Origin: Eutrophovita brisbanensis
GTDB lineage: Bacteria > Pseudomonadota > Gammaproteobacteria > Burkholderiales > Eutrophovitaceae
Assembly: GCA_038147395.1 (NCBI GenBank)
Contig: JAYQTM010000001.1
Coordinates: forward strand, 186,001 to 250,000
DNA length: 64,000 nucleotides
Direction of reading: 5' to 3'
Shown here: positions 35,675-43,990 of the stretch, piece by piece
How the letters are laid out: the number at the start of each line of letters is the position of its first letter
How positions within the stretch are numbered: position 1 is the stretch's first letter
Translations under genes and position numbers: made by a program
The notes under the pieces: model-generated
Told to the model about the DNA's origin: nothing
Databases searched by the model: none
What the model saw: only the letters and a program-made list of their open reading frames with translations

Positions 35675-36303
35675 GTCAAAACAAAGCTGAACAAGTTATT
35701 GTCGCCGGTCCAGCAGGGAAAATTGAAGCAGTTCTGAGCTCTCCTGCGGGGGCGGTTCAGGGATGCGCCGTGATTGCGCATCCGCATCCGTTGTACGGAG
35801 GTACGTTAGATAACAAAGTCGTGCAAACCCTATCCAAAGCATTCGTGTCACTGGGATACATTTCTGTGCGCTTTAATTTCCGTGGTGTGGGTGAAAGTGA
35901 TGGTGTGTACGATGAGGGTCGGGGAGAGCTCGAGGATTTTATGTCGGTCCTCGAGTACTCAAAAAATCGATACGCGCCGCAAAAATGGATTTACGCAGGA
36001 TTTTCTTTTGGGACATACGTTGTGTCTCATGCAGCGAAATTAACCTCAGCTGATCAATTAGTCTTGATCGCGCCTGCTGCTGGGAAATTTGACGTGGCGG
36101 ACGTTCCGGAGGACACGTTGGTCGTGCATGGTGAACACGATGATGTGGTTGAATTAGAAGAGGTATTTGCTTGGGCTCGACCTCAGAAATTGCCGGTTAC
36201 CGTATTTCCCGGAGCGGGCCATTTTTTTCATGGTGATTTGATAAAGCTGCAACGCGTGGTGACTCAATATTGTCGGGACCATGTGGTAACGCCTACTGCT
36301 TAA
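35671..36303 (+). CDS. Small alpha/beta hydrolase (S9/S33-like)
   Basis: A 210-residue alpha/beta hydrolase. It has the family segment IAHPHPLYGGTLDNKVVQTL, YISVRFNFRGVGESDG, the nucleophile elbow AGFSFGTYV with Ser, a probable acidic residue in VVHGEHDDVV and the catalytic His in FPGAGHFFHG. The reaction is unknown. Translation starts at GTG 35671, overlapping the ferredoxin stop (GTGA). Confidence 0.85.
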   Translation: MSQNKAEQVIVAGPAGKIEAVLSSPAGAVQGCAVIAHPHPLYGGTLDNKVVQTLSKAFVSLGYISVRFNFRGVGESDGVYDEGRGELEDFMSVLEYSKNRYAPQKWIYAGFSFGTYVVSHAAKLTSADQLVLIAPAAGKFDVADVPEDTLVVHGEHDDVVELEEVFAWARPQKLPVTVFPGAGHFFHGDLIKLQRVVTQYCRDHVVTPTA

Positions 36304-36321
36304 GTCACGGAGAGGAGAGAC

Positions 36322-36732
36322 GTGTTAGTTCTTAAAGCGACGCATATTATTTTTATGGTGACTTGGTTCGCGGGACTTTTTTATTTGCCAAGACTGTTTG
36401 TGTATCACGCGATGTCGAATGATGCGATCAGTTTAGAGCGATTCAAGGTGATGGAGAGAAAGCTCTTTTACGGAATCATGACCCCCGGCGGCCTCATTAC
36501 CCTTATCACGGGCATCTGGCTTTGGTTGGGCTGGGGGTTTATGGGAGCTTGGATCCACATCAAAGTAGCATTGGTATTCGTGTTGGTCATTTACCATGTC
36601 TGGTGTGGTGTCATATTGGTCCAATTTAAAAATGATGCCAACAAAAAATCACACATTTGGTTTCGATGGTTTAACGAATTCCCAGTAGTTATTTTGGTGG
36701 CAGTTGTTTTTTTAGTAGTTCTCAAGCCCTGA
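36322..36732 (+). CDS. hemJ: Protoporphyrinogen IX oxidase HemJ
   Basis: HemJ oxidises protoporphyrinogen IX to protoporphyrin IX in haem synthesis. The 136-residue membrane protein has about four membrane helices and the signature LKATHIIFMVTWFAGLFYLP followed by RLFVYH, and PGGLITLITGIWL. It is translated from GTG 36322 after a strong GGAGAGGAGA. A conserved His in the first helix and Trp-Phe-Ala-Gly are family features. Confidence 0.9.
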   Translation: MLVLKATHIIFMVTWFAGLFYLPRLFVYHAMSNDAISLERFKVMERKLFYGIMTPGGLITLITGIWLWLGWGFMGAWIHIKVALVFVLVIYHVWCGVILVQFKNDANKKSHIWFRWFNEFPVVILVAVVFLVVLKP

Positions 36733-36751
36733 TCATTCCAGTGATTCTGTC

Positions 36752-37442
36752 ATGATCGACTTGCCATCAGAAAAGAACAGGCTGACGCACATTGGCGAAC
36801 GTATCGAAGCGGCATCACTGAGAAGTTCGAACAAGTCGGAGTCAGTTAAGTTGATCGCGGTGAGTAAGACATTTAGTGATCAAAGAATCCGTGACGTCTT
36901 CAAACTAGGCCAGCGTCGGTTCGGTGAAAATTATGTTCAAGAAGCTATCGATAAAATTGATGCGTTAAGTGATCTTGGATATCGAATGGCATTTTATCGG
37001 TCCGATCCAGAGCAATAAAACTAAATTAATCGCTGCTAAATTTGATTGGGTCCATTCTATTGATCGATTGAAAATTGCGGAACGTTTGTCAGCCGCTCGG
37101 CCCGCTGAATTGCCAAAGCTAAATGTGTGTGTCCAAGTCAATGTGACTGGGGAGCAGTCGAAGCATGGTTGCTCGGAGCTTGATGTGATGGAGTTGGGTC
37201 AAGAAATTGCGGCATTACCAAACCTCAACTTACGTGGACTCATGACGATATCTGAGACATCGGGTGATTTGGATGCTGCGCGATCAGCATTTCGAAAGCT
37301 TCGCGAAATTGCCGATCAAATGAACCAGAAAGGGCTGAAGATTACAGAGTTATCTATGGGTATGTCGGATGATTTAGAGGTCGGTATTGAGGAGGGTGCG
37401 ACTTTTGTGAGAGTGGGCCGAGGAATTTTTGGTGATCGGTAG
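36752..37442 (+). CDS. yggS: PLP homeostasis protein YggS, interrupted by a +1 frameshift
   Basis: YggS/PLPBP binds pyridoxal phosphate and maintains vitamin B6 and amino acid balance. The first frame (36752-37018) gives the N-terminal part, with the PLP lysine in KLIAVSKTFSD and RRFGENYVQEA. The remainder (about 36978-37442) is in the next frame: IEWHFIGPIQSNKTKL, VHSIDRLKIAERL, LRGLMTISE and ELSMGMSDDLEVGIEEGATFVRVGRGIFG. Removing one base near 36980 (GGATATCG) joins them as DLGIEWHFIGP, giving 229 residues, the normal length. It is followed by proC and yggT as usual. Whether the extra base is real cannot be told here. Confidence 0.88.
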
Positions 37443-37495
37443 ACGATACAATGGATACAGCCAATGAAAAAGAACTTGAAGGGAGCGTTTCAGGT

Positions 37496-38305
37496 ATGAA
37501 ATTCCTATTCTTAGGTGGTGGAAATATGGCCTCTGCCTTGATCAGTGGGCTTTTGAAGCAAGATGTCGTTGCTGGCGATATCCTCGTTCTTGATGTGTCT
37601 GATGTTGCGCTAGACAACATGAAAAAAATTGGTGTACGAGCGATACATCCGAGTGGCGATATTAATTTTGAACCTGATGTGGTTGTGTTGGCGGTGAAGC
37701 CTCAACATTTGGAGGAGGCGTTGTCACCGTTATCCGCAATGTTTTCCAAGTCTCTCGTCATCAGTATTGTCGCGGGGGTGTCGATTAGATCGATTTCGAC
37801 TTGGTTAAGTGGCCACTCTCGAATCATCCGTGTGATGCCAAATACACCAGCGCTCATTCAGTCGGGTATATCGGGTATGTATGGTGAACAAGTCACTGAA
37901 GCGGACCGGGTGGTGGCTGAGAAAGTTGTTGGTTCAGTGGGTCGTTTCATTTGGTGCGATGAGGAACAGATGATCGATGTGGTGACCGCGATTTCTGGAA
38001 GCGGGCCAGCTTACGTGTTTTATTTCATTGAGGCGCTGGAAGCGAGCGGGATCGAGCTAGGATTATCTTCCGAAGCTGCGCGGTTGTTGGCAATTGAGAC
38101 GTTTTTAGGCGCATCGAGGTTAGCAGCACGATCTGATGAGTCACCATCTACACTGCGTGAAAAGGTCACTTCTAAGGGGGGGACCACGGCGGCGGCTCTG
38201 GCGTCTCTCAATCAGGATGAGGTTGCAGCCCGCATCAAGCAGGCGGTCACTCAGGCTAAAAATCGAGCAACTGAGTTAGCAAGTCAATTTGGAGGAGAGA
38301 ACTGA
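37496..38305 (+). CDS. proC: Pyrroline-5-carboxylate reductase
   Basis: ProC performs the last step of proline synthesis with NAD(P)H. The 269-residue protein starts MKFLFLGGGNMASALISGLL with the Rossmann motif, has VVVLAVKPQ, IRVMPNTPALIQSGISGMY and AISGSGPAYVFYFIEAL, and the C-terminal signature LREKVTSKGGTTAAAL. ATG 37496, preceded by AAGGGAG, is chosen; an in-frame ATG at 37451 would add 15 polar residues. Its TGA overlaps the yggT ATG by one base. Confidence 0.95.
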   Translation: MKFLFLGGGNMASALISGLLKQDVVAGDILVLDVSDVALDNMKKIGVRAIHPSGDINFEPDVVVLAVKPQHLEEALSPLSAMFSKSLVISIVAGVSIRSISTWLSGHSRIIRVMPNTPALIQSGISGMYGEQVTEADRVVAEKVVGSVGRFIWCDEEQMIDVVTAISGSGPAYVFYFIEALEASGIELGLSSEAARLLAIETFLGASRLAARSDESPSTLREKVTSKGGTTAAALASLNQDEVAARIKQAVTQAKNRATELASQFGGEN

Positions 38306-38880
38306 TGGCTGAGGCAGCGATTTTCTTGTTAAAGACGGTTTTGGGCATTCTCTCATTAGCTTTTGTCTTGCGTTTTTATTTGCAATTGGTGCGCGCAACA
38401 CCGAGAAATCCCCTTTCTGCGTTTGTTTACGCCATCACAGACTTTTTAGTTGTGCCCGCGAGACGGTTTATCCCCGGATTGTTCGGTTATGATCTGTCGA
38501 CTTTGGTTTTGGCACTAATTACAGAAATGTTGTTGTTGATAATGGTGTTAATCCTCACGGGTGCAAATTTACAGACGTTTTCGTTGATGACGATTTTAGG
38601 TATTTTTTGCCTATCGTCTATCGCGTTGCTGAAAACGTTTATCTATATTGTGATTGTGGTGACGTTCGCGCAGGCCATACTATCTTGGGTTAATCCTTAT
38701 AGCCCCGTGATGCCGCTACTCGCGGCAATGTCATCACCATTTCTAGATGTGATTCGACGTCGACTTCAGCCGATCGGTGGTGTTGATTTATCGCCGCTGG
38801 TTTTATTGGTTGTATGCCAATTGATTCTCACTTGGCCAATCGAGTCGTTGTATCGAAGTGTCATCCAATTTCTGATGTGA
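38305..38880 (+). CDS. yggT: YggT-family membrane protein
   Basis: A 191-residue inner membrane protein with two YggT repeats, each two hydrophobic helices around an Arg/Pro-rich loop: FYLQLVRATPRNPLSAFVY with VVPARRFIPGLFG, and ILSWVNPYSPVMPLL with FLDVIRRRLQPIGGVDLSPL. Family members are linked to osmotic stress tolerance and membrane organisation, without a defined biochemical role. It completes yggS-proC-yggT and ends 12 bases from the converging rng. Confidence 0.9.
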   Translation: MAEAAIFLLKTVLGILSLAFVLRFYLQLVRATPRNPLSAFVYAITDFLVVPARRFIPGLFGYDLSTLVLALITEMLLLIMVLILTGANLQTFSLMTILGIFCLSSIALLKTFIYIVIVVTFAQAILSWVNPYSPVMPLLAAMSSPFLDVIRRRLQPIGGVDLSPLVLLVVCQLILTWPIESLYRSVIQFLM

Positions 38881-38892
38881 CCGGTTTGTAGT

Positions 38893-40344
38893 TCAGGTTA
38901 GCACGATGTCGTACTGCTCCTGACCGTACAGCTGGTCGGATTGAAGATGTATCGTTTTTCCAATGAATTCTTCGACCATCGCGATGCTCTGAGACTCTTC
39001 GTCGTGAAAAAAATCGATGACCGACTTCGATGCGATGATCCGTAGGTTTTTAGGGTCATATTGCCTTGCTTCGCGAACGATTTCTCGGAGGATTTGGTAG
39101 CCAATTGTCGGGATTGTTTTGATCTCTCCTCGACCGCTGCATCGATCACACGGCTCGCACAGAATATGTGCCAGCGATTCACGCGTTCTTTTTCGGGTCA
39201 TCTCAACAAGCCCTAGCTGCGTGAACCCATTGATGTTGACGCGCGTTCTGTCGAAGCTCACAGCTTTTTCAAGCTCCTCTAAAATAGAAATCTTATGACT
39301 CTCATTATCCATATCGATGAAGTCAATAAGGATGATGCCACCGAGATTACGCAGTCGAATTTGTCGTGCGATGGCTTGGGCAGCTTCTAAATTATTTTTA
39401 TACACCGTTTCTTCAAAATTTCGGTCGCCAACAAATCCACCCGTATTTACGTCAACCGTAATGAGCGCCTCAGTTTGATCGATGACTAAATATCCTCCTG
39501 ACTGCAAATTGACCCGTCTGCCCAATGCACGCTCAATTTCATCTTCGACACCGTATCGCTCGAAAATGGGACGCTCACTTGTGTACAACTGAACTTTAGA
39601 TGACAGCTGAGGAATGAAAGATTGTGCGAACGAAGTCATTTTCTGAAACGTCTCACGAGAATCAACCAAGATTCTTTCTGAATCTTCGGCTAAATAATCT
39701 CGGAGAATACGTACGCTGAGATCGAGGTCCTCGTAGATGAGGTTCGGTGCTTTATTTTCCGATGAGCGCGCTTCTATGTCCTTCCAAACACGTCGGAGAT
39801 AATCAATATCTGCTCTAAATTCCTCGTCGTTTGCGCTCTCTGCAAGTGTGCGAATAATAAATCCGTCATGACAGTTTTCTCCAGCGAGTTGCGCGATTCT
39901 ATCTTTGAGAGTTTCTCTTGTTTCCTCCAATTCGATCTTTTGAGATACCCCAATGTGTTTGTCCGTGGGCAAAGAAACAAGGAATCGACCTGCAATGCTA
40001 ACCTGTGTCGATAGCCGAGCGCCTTTTGTGCCGAGTGGATCTTTCATTACCTGTACAAGCAGTTTTTGGCCTTCATGTAAGATTTTTTCGATCGGGAGTG
40101 TGTCTTTATCTTCTCGATGGTTTCCGAGATCGGCGACGTGAAGAAAGCCCGCTTTATCTAAACCAATATCAATAAATGCAGATTGCATCCCTGGCAATAT
40201 TCTCCTCACGATACCGTTATAGATATTGCCGACGAGCCCTCGATTGGCTTCTCGCTCGATATGCAATTCTTGCACTGTGCCGCGTTGAATAATCGCGACG
40301 CGTTTTTCTTGGGGAGTGACGTTAATTAAGATTTCATTATTCAT
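38893..40344 (-). CDS. rng: Ribonuclease G
   Basis: RNase G is an endoribonuclease of the RNase E/G family, maturing the 5' end of 16S rRNA and degrading some mRNAs. The 483-residue protein starts MNNEILINVTPQEKRVAI, has an S1 RNA-binding region (GNIYNGIVRRILPGMQSAFIDIG), catalytic Asp motifs ITVDVNTGGFVG and ILIDFIDMD, and the Zn-link motif CEPCDRCSGRGEI. It lacks the long RNase E C-terminal scaffold. Its start overlaps the maf stop. Confidence 0.95.
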   Translation of the reverse strand: MNNEILINVTPQEKRVAIIQRGTVQELHIEREANRGLVGNIYNGIVRRILPGMQSAFIDIGLDKAGFLHVADLGNHREDKDTLPIEKILHEGQKLLVQVMKDPLGTKGARLSTQVSIAGRFLVSLPTDKHIGVSQKIELEETRETLKDRIAQLAGENCHDGFIIRTLAESANDEEFRADIDYLRRVWKDIEARSSENKAPNLIYEDLDLSVRILRDYLAEDSERILVDSRETFQKMTSFAQSFIPQLSSKVQLYTSERPIFERYGVEDEIERALGRRVNLQSGGYLVIDQTEALITVDVNTGGFVGDRNFEETVYKNNLEAAQAIARQIRLRNLGGIILIDFIDMDNESHKISILEELEKAVSFDRTRVNINGFTQLGLVEMTRKRTRESLAHILCEPCDRCSGRGEIKTIPTIGYQILREIVREARQYDPKNLRIIASKSVIDFFHDEESQSIAMVEEFIGKTIHLQSDQLYGQEQYDIVLT

Positions 40345-40952
40345 GAGAGCTTAAAACCAAAAGATTCGAGCAGCCTGCCGGTTTCAAATATGGGTAGTCC
40401 CATGACCCCAGAGTAGCTACCTTCGATGCGGGATATAAATAGGCTCGCGAGGCCTTGAATACCGTATCCCCCAGCTTTCCCGAACGGTTCATCTGATTCG
40501 ATATACCGTTGTATTTCATCGGTAGAAAGTTGTTTCATCGTTACCTTCGTCACCGAGGTCATTTGTTCTATTTTATCCTCGAAGTGCATGGATACAACGG
40601 ATATCACCTCATGGGTTTTTCCTGATAGTCGCTCCAACATATGTTGTGCATCTTCCTTATCGACTGGTTTGCCAAGGATGATTTCATTGATTGCGACCGT
40701 CGTGTCAGCACTGAGTACTGGCGCATTCACTAAAAGATTCTTTTTGAGATGTTGTTGTCCCGCACGAGCTTTTAGCATTGAGACGCGAGAGACGTAAGCA
40801 AGTGGTTTTTCGCCCGCTAGAATGCTCTCATCAAAATCAGCATCGGGGCTCACCCCTTCAATTAAATCAAGTGGTTTAAATGAAGCGCCGATATCACGCA
40901 GTATTTGATGTCGTCGCGGACTCTGTGATGCGAGGTAAAAGAAATCGTACAT
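40341..40952 (-). CDS. maf: Maf-family nucleoside triphosphate pyrophosphatase
   Basis: Maf proteins hydrolyse dTTP/UTP or modified nucleotides to monophosphates. The 203-residue protein begins FYLASQSPRRHQILRDIG, the Maf signature, followed by VLSADTTVAINEIILGKPVD, ARQML-like HMLERLSGKTHEVISV and GKAGGYGIQGLASLFI. ATG 40952 is chosen to match homologues; an ATG at 41003 would overlap rlmH. The gene overlaps rng by 4 bases. Confidence 0.92.
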   Translation of the reverse strand: MYDFFYLASQSPRRHQILRDIGASFKPLDLIEGVSPDADFDESILAGEKPLAYVSRVSMLKARAGQQHLKKNLLVNAPVLSADTTVAINEIILGKPVDKEDAQHMLERLSGKTHEVISVVSMHFEDKIEQMTSVTKVTMKQLSTDEIQRYIESDEPFGKAGGYGIQGLASLFISRIEGSYSGVMGLPIFETGRLLESFGFKLS

Positions 40953-40966
40953 CTGAGTTTTGCTTG

Positions 40967-41440
40967 CTACTCTCTGTGATACGGATGATCTCGAATAATA
41001 CATTGTGCTCGATAGAGCTGTTCAACAAGGATCACTCGCGCTAACGAATGGGGATAGGTCAGTTTTGATAGTGACAGTGTTTTATCAGCTTTCCTTGTAA
41101 TTTCTGAATCTAGGCCATCAGCGCCGCCAATAACAAAGTCGACATTAGTCCCCTCGTTCATGAGTTTCGTGAGAAGGCTTGCCAACCCTTTCGAGTTAAG
41201 TTGATCTCCGTGTTCGTCTAAGGCGACTAGGCAAGATCCTTTGCTGAGTTGGGTGTAGATTCGTTCTTTTTCTGTTTGTCGCGCGAGTTGATTTTTTTCT
41301 TTGCTGCCAGATCGAAATGCTGGTTTAATGTCCGTAAGTGAAACAGAAAAATCTCGTTGAAACCGTTTTAAGTATTCTTGGCAGGCTTCTTCAGCCCAGG
41401 ATGGTTGTTTGTGGCTGACAGAGATGACGTTTATTTTCAT
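40967..41440 (-). CDS. rlmH: 23S rRNA pseudouridine-1915 N3-methyltransferase RlmH
   Basis: RlmH is a SPOUT methyltransferase acting on position 1915 of 23S rRNA in the assembled ribosome. The 157-residue protein starts MKINVISVSHKQPSWAEEAC and has LVALDEHGDQLNSKGLA, the SAM-binding knot FVIGGADGLDSEI, LSLSKLTYPHSLARVILVEQLYRA and the terminal HPYHRE. It follows rsfS after 122 bases that contain two hairpins. Confidence 0.96.
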   Translation of the reverse strand: MKINVISVSHKQPSWAEEACQEYLKRFQRDFSVSLTDIKPAFRSGSKEKNQLARQTEKERIYTQLSKGSCLVALDEHGDQLNSKGLASLLTKLMNEGTNVDFVIGGADGLDSEITRKADKTLSLSKLTYPHSLARVILVEQLYRAQCIIRDHPYHRE

Positions 41441-41477
41441 ATCGTTTGACAGCCTCTCTTAAATGAAATGGATGCTG

Positions 41478-41536
41478 GACGGTTACTTTCACCTTTCGTA
41501 ACCGTCTCGTCTTGGTAAACGCTAAGTGCGTTAACC
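41478..41536 (-). other. Twin stem-loops in the rsfS-rlmH gap
   Basis: Two adjacent inverted repeats occupy most of the 122-base gap. One has a perfect 9-base stem (GACGGTTAC 41478-41486 with GTAACCGTC 41498-41506, 11-base loop). The other pairs GGTAAACGC (41514-41522) with GCGTTAACC (41528-41536), with one mismatch. Neither is followed by a T-run on either strand, so a Rho-independent terminator is not supported. They could be an mRNA processing or stabilising element. Confidence 0.4.
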
Positions 41537-41562
41537 GATAATTAAGGGTCGACTGTATCTGG

Positions 41563-41931
41563 TTACGAAGAGCTAGCTTGTTGTTTCGCGTGACTACCCG
41601 ATCCAGGAGTCTCTTGCCATAGATCCTCTAAGTTATAGTAGGAGCGGATCTCGGGTTGCATGACGTGGATGATTAGGTCTCCGAGGTCAATCAGTACCCA
41701 CTCGCCAGAAGATTCGCCCTCAACACCGTAAATGGAATGTCCGATTTCTTTTAATTGATCTTTGATGTGATTGATGAATGCGCGTGCCTGACGGGTTGAA
41801 TCGACGCTCGCGATGATCATTTGGTCGAAAAGAGAATTTTGTTTTTTGACATCAATGGTGACGATGTCCTCAGCCTTGATTGCCTCAAGTGCATCAATTG
41901 CAATATCGCTAATTACCTGATTCAGAGTCAC
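41563..41931 (-). CDS. rsfS: Ribosomal silencing factor RsfS
   Basis: RsfS binds ribosomal protein L14 and blocks subunit joining under starvation. The 122-residue protein has AIDALEAIKAEDIVTIDVKKQNSLFDQMIIASVDSTRQARA and the conserved GVEGESSGEWVLIDLGDLIIHVM. The GTG at 41931 lies only one base after a perfect AGGAGG (41938-41933), which is too close. An in-frame CTG at 41925 is 7 bases away, so the true start is uncertain. The gene overlaps nadD by 23 bases. Confidence 0.93.
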   Translation of the reverse strand: MTLNQVISDIAIDALEAIKAEDIVTIDVKKQNSLFDQMIIASVDSTRQARAFINHIKDQLKEIGHSIYGVEGESSGEWVLIDLGDLIIHVMQPEIRSYYNLEDLWQETPGSGSHAKQQASSS

Positions 41932-42589
41932 TCCTCCTATATAGTTGATGGTCTGAGATGTAGTCTATTACATTATCCGGCATTAGGTACCTGAGACTCC
42001 TATCGCTGTGGATTTGCTCTCGCAACGATGTCCCTGAAACGGCTAAAGATGTGAAGTCGTACGTGAACACGCAGCCAGAGTAACTTGATTGTATGTCCGA
42101 ATGGTTACGACTTAGTCGGTGATGAAATTCGGCCTTTAGCGCACCTTTGAGCGAATTACTCAATGTTGCTATGGGTACTGTTGGTCGCGCGGCAACGATG
42201 ATGTGCGCGAGGCTGAACAGTTGGTGCCAACGATCCCACGACTCAAGTTCTACAAACGCATCTGTACCCAGGATGAGACTGATTGATGCCGATGGATGTT
42301 CAGCGCGTAAACTTTTGAGTGTGTCCACCATGTAGCTTTTACCGCTGCGTTTTAATTCTCGGTCATCGGGGATAAGGGCCTGATTTGATGACGTCGCAAG
42401 CTCCACCATGCGCATGCGATCAATCGCACTCGCACCCGGTGTTTCTCGGTGGGGAGGGTCAGCGGACGGTATCAGGCGAACTGACTCAAGCGCAAATTCC
42501 TCAATGACCTCTTCGGCTAGCCTCAGGTGGGCAAAATGAATCGGGTCGAATGTACCCCCCAAGACACCGATGCTTGAGTTAATCAGCAA
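41909..42589 (-). CDS. nadD: Nicotinate-nucleotide adenylyltransferase
   Basis: NadD adenylates nicotinate mononucleotide in NAD synthesis. The 226-residue protein has IGVLGGTFDPIHFAHLRLAEE, the HxGH-type nucleotidyl-transferase motif, LIPSADPPHR, MVELATSSN and the C-terminal TSLREQIHSD pattern (ISSTxIR-like). Start TTG 42589 is supported by AAGGAG ten bases upstream; no ATG lies nearby. It heads nadD-rsfS-rlmH-maf-rng. Confidence 0.93.
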   Translation of the reverse strand: MLINSSIGVLGGTFDPIHFAHLRLAEEVIEEFALESVRLIPSADPPHRETPGASAIDRMRMVELATSSNQALIPDDRELKRSGKSYMVDTLKSLRAEHPSASISLILGTDAFVELESWDRWHQLFSLAHIIVAARPTVPIATLSNSLKGALKAEFHHRLSRNHSDIQSSYSGCVFTYDFTSLAVSGTSLREQIHSDRSLRYLMPDNVIDYISDHQLYRRSDSESGN

Positions 42590-42624
42590 CCTAACCGTGC
42601 TCCTTAATTCGTGCGTTGTGCGGC

Positions 42625-43954
42625 TTAGAGAAGCACTCGTCGAATATCACTTGTCACTTGGTTCAGATAAGTGATGAATCGAGCGCCTTCCGCGCCATCA
42701 ATGACCCGATGGTCATAGGACAGGGATAACGGCAACATGAGACGAGGAGTGAATTCGTTCCCATTCCAGACCGGTTGCATGGTTGCACGAGACACCCCAA
42801 GAATCGCGACCTCAGGAGCATTCACGATTGGGGTGAATTGTCCGCCACCGATACCGCCTAAGCTAGAGATTGAGAATGTGCCGCCACTCATGTCAGCTGG
42901 TCCGAGCTTTCCATCACGCGCTTTCGCACTCACAACACCTAGCTCTTGGGCAATTTCGAAGACGCCTTTCTTATCCACATCACGTATTACTGGCACAACG
43001 AGCCCACCGGGAGTATCGACTGCAACGCCAATGTGAAAGTATTGCTTGATGATTAATGAATCGCCTTCGGGTGCGAGGGACGAATTGAATTCAGGGAATT
43101 TTTTGAGCGCAGCAACCGCAGCTTTCATGATGAGTGCGAGTGGCGTGATTTTTACTCCTGCCTTGTCAGCCTCTTTAGCAAGAGATTTTCTGAATGCTTC
43201 AAGCTCAGTGATATCAACCACGTCATGCTGCGTGATGTGAGGAATCGTGATCCAATTTCTGTGTAACGCTGGACCAGATATTTTTTTGATCCGCGATAAT
43301 GTTTTTTTCTCGACTGGTCCAAATTTTTCAAAATCAACATTTGGCCAGGCAGGCAAGTTAAAGCCTAATCCAGAACCACTTTGAGCGCTTACGCCACCAC
43401 CTTGCATTGAGCGTTTCACGAATGCTTGTATGTCTTCTTTCAAAATTCGGCTCTTTGGCCCTGTGCCAGTTATTTGGCCGAGGTCAACGCCCAGTTCACG
43501 CGCGAAGCGCCGCACTCCTGGACTTGCGTGTGCTTTCGCGAAACTTGCTTCGTCCATAACTGGCATCGAGGGCGCAGGTGTCGAGGTAGGTGTTGGAGCG
43601 AGCGTGGGTGCCGCAGGGAGCTGCGACGGGTGTTGGCGTGGCTGCTTCCGCTGCCGGCGCGGGAGCGGCGTCGGATTGAGCCTGTTCCTTGGGCGCTTCA
43701 GCTGGATTTGATCCGGATTCTTCCAAACTTAAAATGACAGTTCCTTCAGAGACGTTGTCACCAACGTTAATACGCATGTCCTTCACTGTCCCATCGAATG
43801 GTGCTGGCACCTCCATGGTTGCTTTATCCGATTCAAGGGTAATTAATGAATCCTCTGCTTTGACTTGATCTCCAGGTTTAACAAGAACCTCAATCACTGG
43901 AATATCTTTAAAGTCGCCAATGTCGGGAACGAGTACTTCTTTAATTGTTGCCAT
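42625..43954 (-). CDS. aceF: Pyruvate dehydrogenase E2 (dihydrolipoyl acetyltransferase), interrupted by a +1 frameshift
   Basis: AceF transfers acetyl groups from lipoyl to CoA in the pyruvate dehydrogenase core. The first frame carries one lipoyl domain (VLVPDIGDFKDIPVIEVLV, lipoyl-Lys in LESDKATMEVPAP) and an Ala/Pro linker. The peripheral-subunit-binding domain (ASPGVRRFARELGVDLGQI) and catalytic domain (LSYDHRVIDGAEGARF) follow in another frame. Removing one G of the GGG at 43616-43618 continues the linker as VAAPAAPTLAPTPTS and gives 442 residues. ATG 43954 follows TAAGGA. Only one lipoyl domain is present, fewer than the two or three common in relatives. It follows aceE by 36 bases. 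Confidence 0.9.
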
Positions 43955-43990
43955 AGTCAATCCTTAGATTTGTGCGTCAATCGTAAAATG

